A stretch of 64,000 bases of DNA from Chromobacterium sp. ATCC 53434 (GTDB lineage Bacteria; Pseudomonadota; Gammaproteobacteria; Burkholderiales; Chromobacteriaceae). Both the position numbers and the translations under genes were made by a program. The first letter of the stretch is position 1. Each line of letters opens with the position of its first letter. Location: contig NZ_CP025429.1 in the NCBI RefSeq assembly GCF_002848345.1, forward strand, positions 4,464,001 to 4,528,000, in the 5' to 3' direction. Shown here piece after piece: positions 63,586-64,000 of the stretch. The notes under the pieces were generated by a model. It saw only the letters and a list, made by a program, of their open reading frames with translations, was not told the origin of the DNA and did no database searches.

Positions 63586-64000
63586 TGAAAGCGTCTATCG
63601 CAGCCAGGTTGTCGCAGCTGGCTGACCGTCTGGAAGAGGTGACCCACCTGCTGGCCAGCGAAACGGCCACCCAGGACATGGAAGCCTTCAGGAAACTCAC
63701 CCGCGAGCACGCCGAGCTGACGCCGGTGGTGGAGACCTTCGCCGCCTATCGCCGCTGCGAGGGCGACATCGCCGCCGCCGAGGAAATGCTGGCCGATCCG
63801 GAAATGAAGGAATTCGCCCAGGCCGAGATCGCCGACGGCAAGGACAAGCTGATCGCGCTGGACGTGGAGCTGCAGAAACTGCTGCTGCCGAAGGATCCGA
63901 ACGACGACAAGAACATCTTCCTCGAAGTACGCGCCGGCACCGGCGGCGACGAGGCGGCGCTGTTCGCGGCCGACCTGTTGCGGATGTATACCCGTTACGC
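63585..64000 (+). CDS. prfA: Peptide chain release factor 1 (partial, 5' portion)
   Basis: The first 138 or so codons run off the window. It starts [20 protein letters not shown] and reaches [20 protein letters not shown], the conserved class I release-factor segment that includes GTGGDEA. The GGQ peptidyl-hydrolysis motif would lie beyond the end. hemA-prfA linkage is common in this group. Confidence 0.95.
   Translation, partial: MKASIAARLSQLADRLEEVTHLLASETATQDMEAFRKLTREHAELTPVVETFAAYRRCEGDIAAAEEMLADPEMKEFAQAEIADGKDKLIALDVELQKLLLPKDPNDDKNIFLEVRAGTGGDEAALFAADLLRMYTRY

Overview
The window is high-GC chromosomal DNA from the replication-origin region of a betaproteobacterium. The gene order (rpmH, dnaA, dnaN, gyrB, with mnmE-yidC-yidD-rnpA running the other way), parC-pilS-pilR, hemA-prfA, and the mix of accessory genes suggest a Chromobacterium-like member of the Neisseriales. 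That placement is inferred from gene order and protein character; the species is not established.

Layout. 0-8.2 kb: a TerC/CBS membrane protein, a GIY-YIG protein and an osmoprotectant ABC importer (osmF-yehYXW order). The importer is interrupted at its 3' end by a 2.4-kb AT-rich island that carries one GT9 glycosyltransferase and is bounded by 129-bp direct repeats. 8.3-17.8 kb: the conserved origin block. 17.8-24 kb: an accessory stretch with a truncated RdrA-like ATPase, an IS3 remnant, a complete IS630-type element, a membrane protein, and a predicted beta/gamma-crystallin plus aerolysin-type pore-forming protein. 24.2-30.3 kb: a four-gene operon (alpha-oxoamine synthase, MFS exporter, both subunits of an acyl-CoA carboxylase) that looks biosynthetic. 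30.3-34.6 kb: a metallo-beta-lactamase-fold hydrolase with a divergent LysR regulator, then an AT-rich gene encoding a probable CE-clan (Ulp1/SseL-like) cysteine protease effector. 34.5-41.1 kb: a chemoreceptor and an NAD-salvage locus (nrtR, prs-like, nadV) with two matching operators, followed by a Xre/RES toxin-antitoxin pair whose toxin is broken.

41.2-53.3 kb: the most interesting region. A HlyD-type adaptor and a C39-peptidase ABC exporter are divergent from two tiny double-glycine-leader peptides and three paralogous JmjC/cupin-fold proteins with an H-x-D...H metal triad. One predicted core peptide is KVTVTVTVTVTVSE, encoded by a 12-bp tandem repeat; the other is LEPVHTDEDHVHVHPS. I read this as a candidate RiPP pathway: ribosomal precursor, Fe(II)/2-oxoglutarate-type hydroxylation, then cleavage after GG and export. 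An S8 protease and an RCC1-repeat lipoprotein lie beside it. The third oxygenase gene ends inside the boundary of a small MITE-like element.

53.5-64 kb: housekeeping genes (pilR, pilS, parC), a GNAT acetyltransferase, a large TonB-dependent receptor, hemA, and the start of prfA, which runs off the window. No tRNA, rRNA or CRISPR array was seen. Very long antisense frames over the GC-rich genes were treated as shadows.
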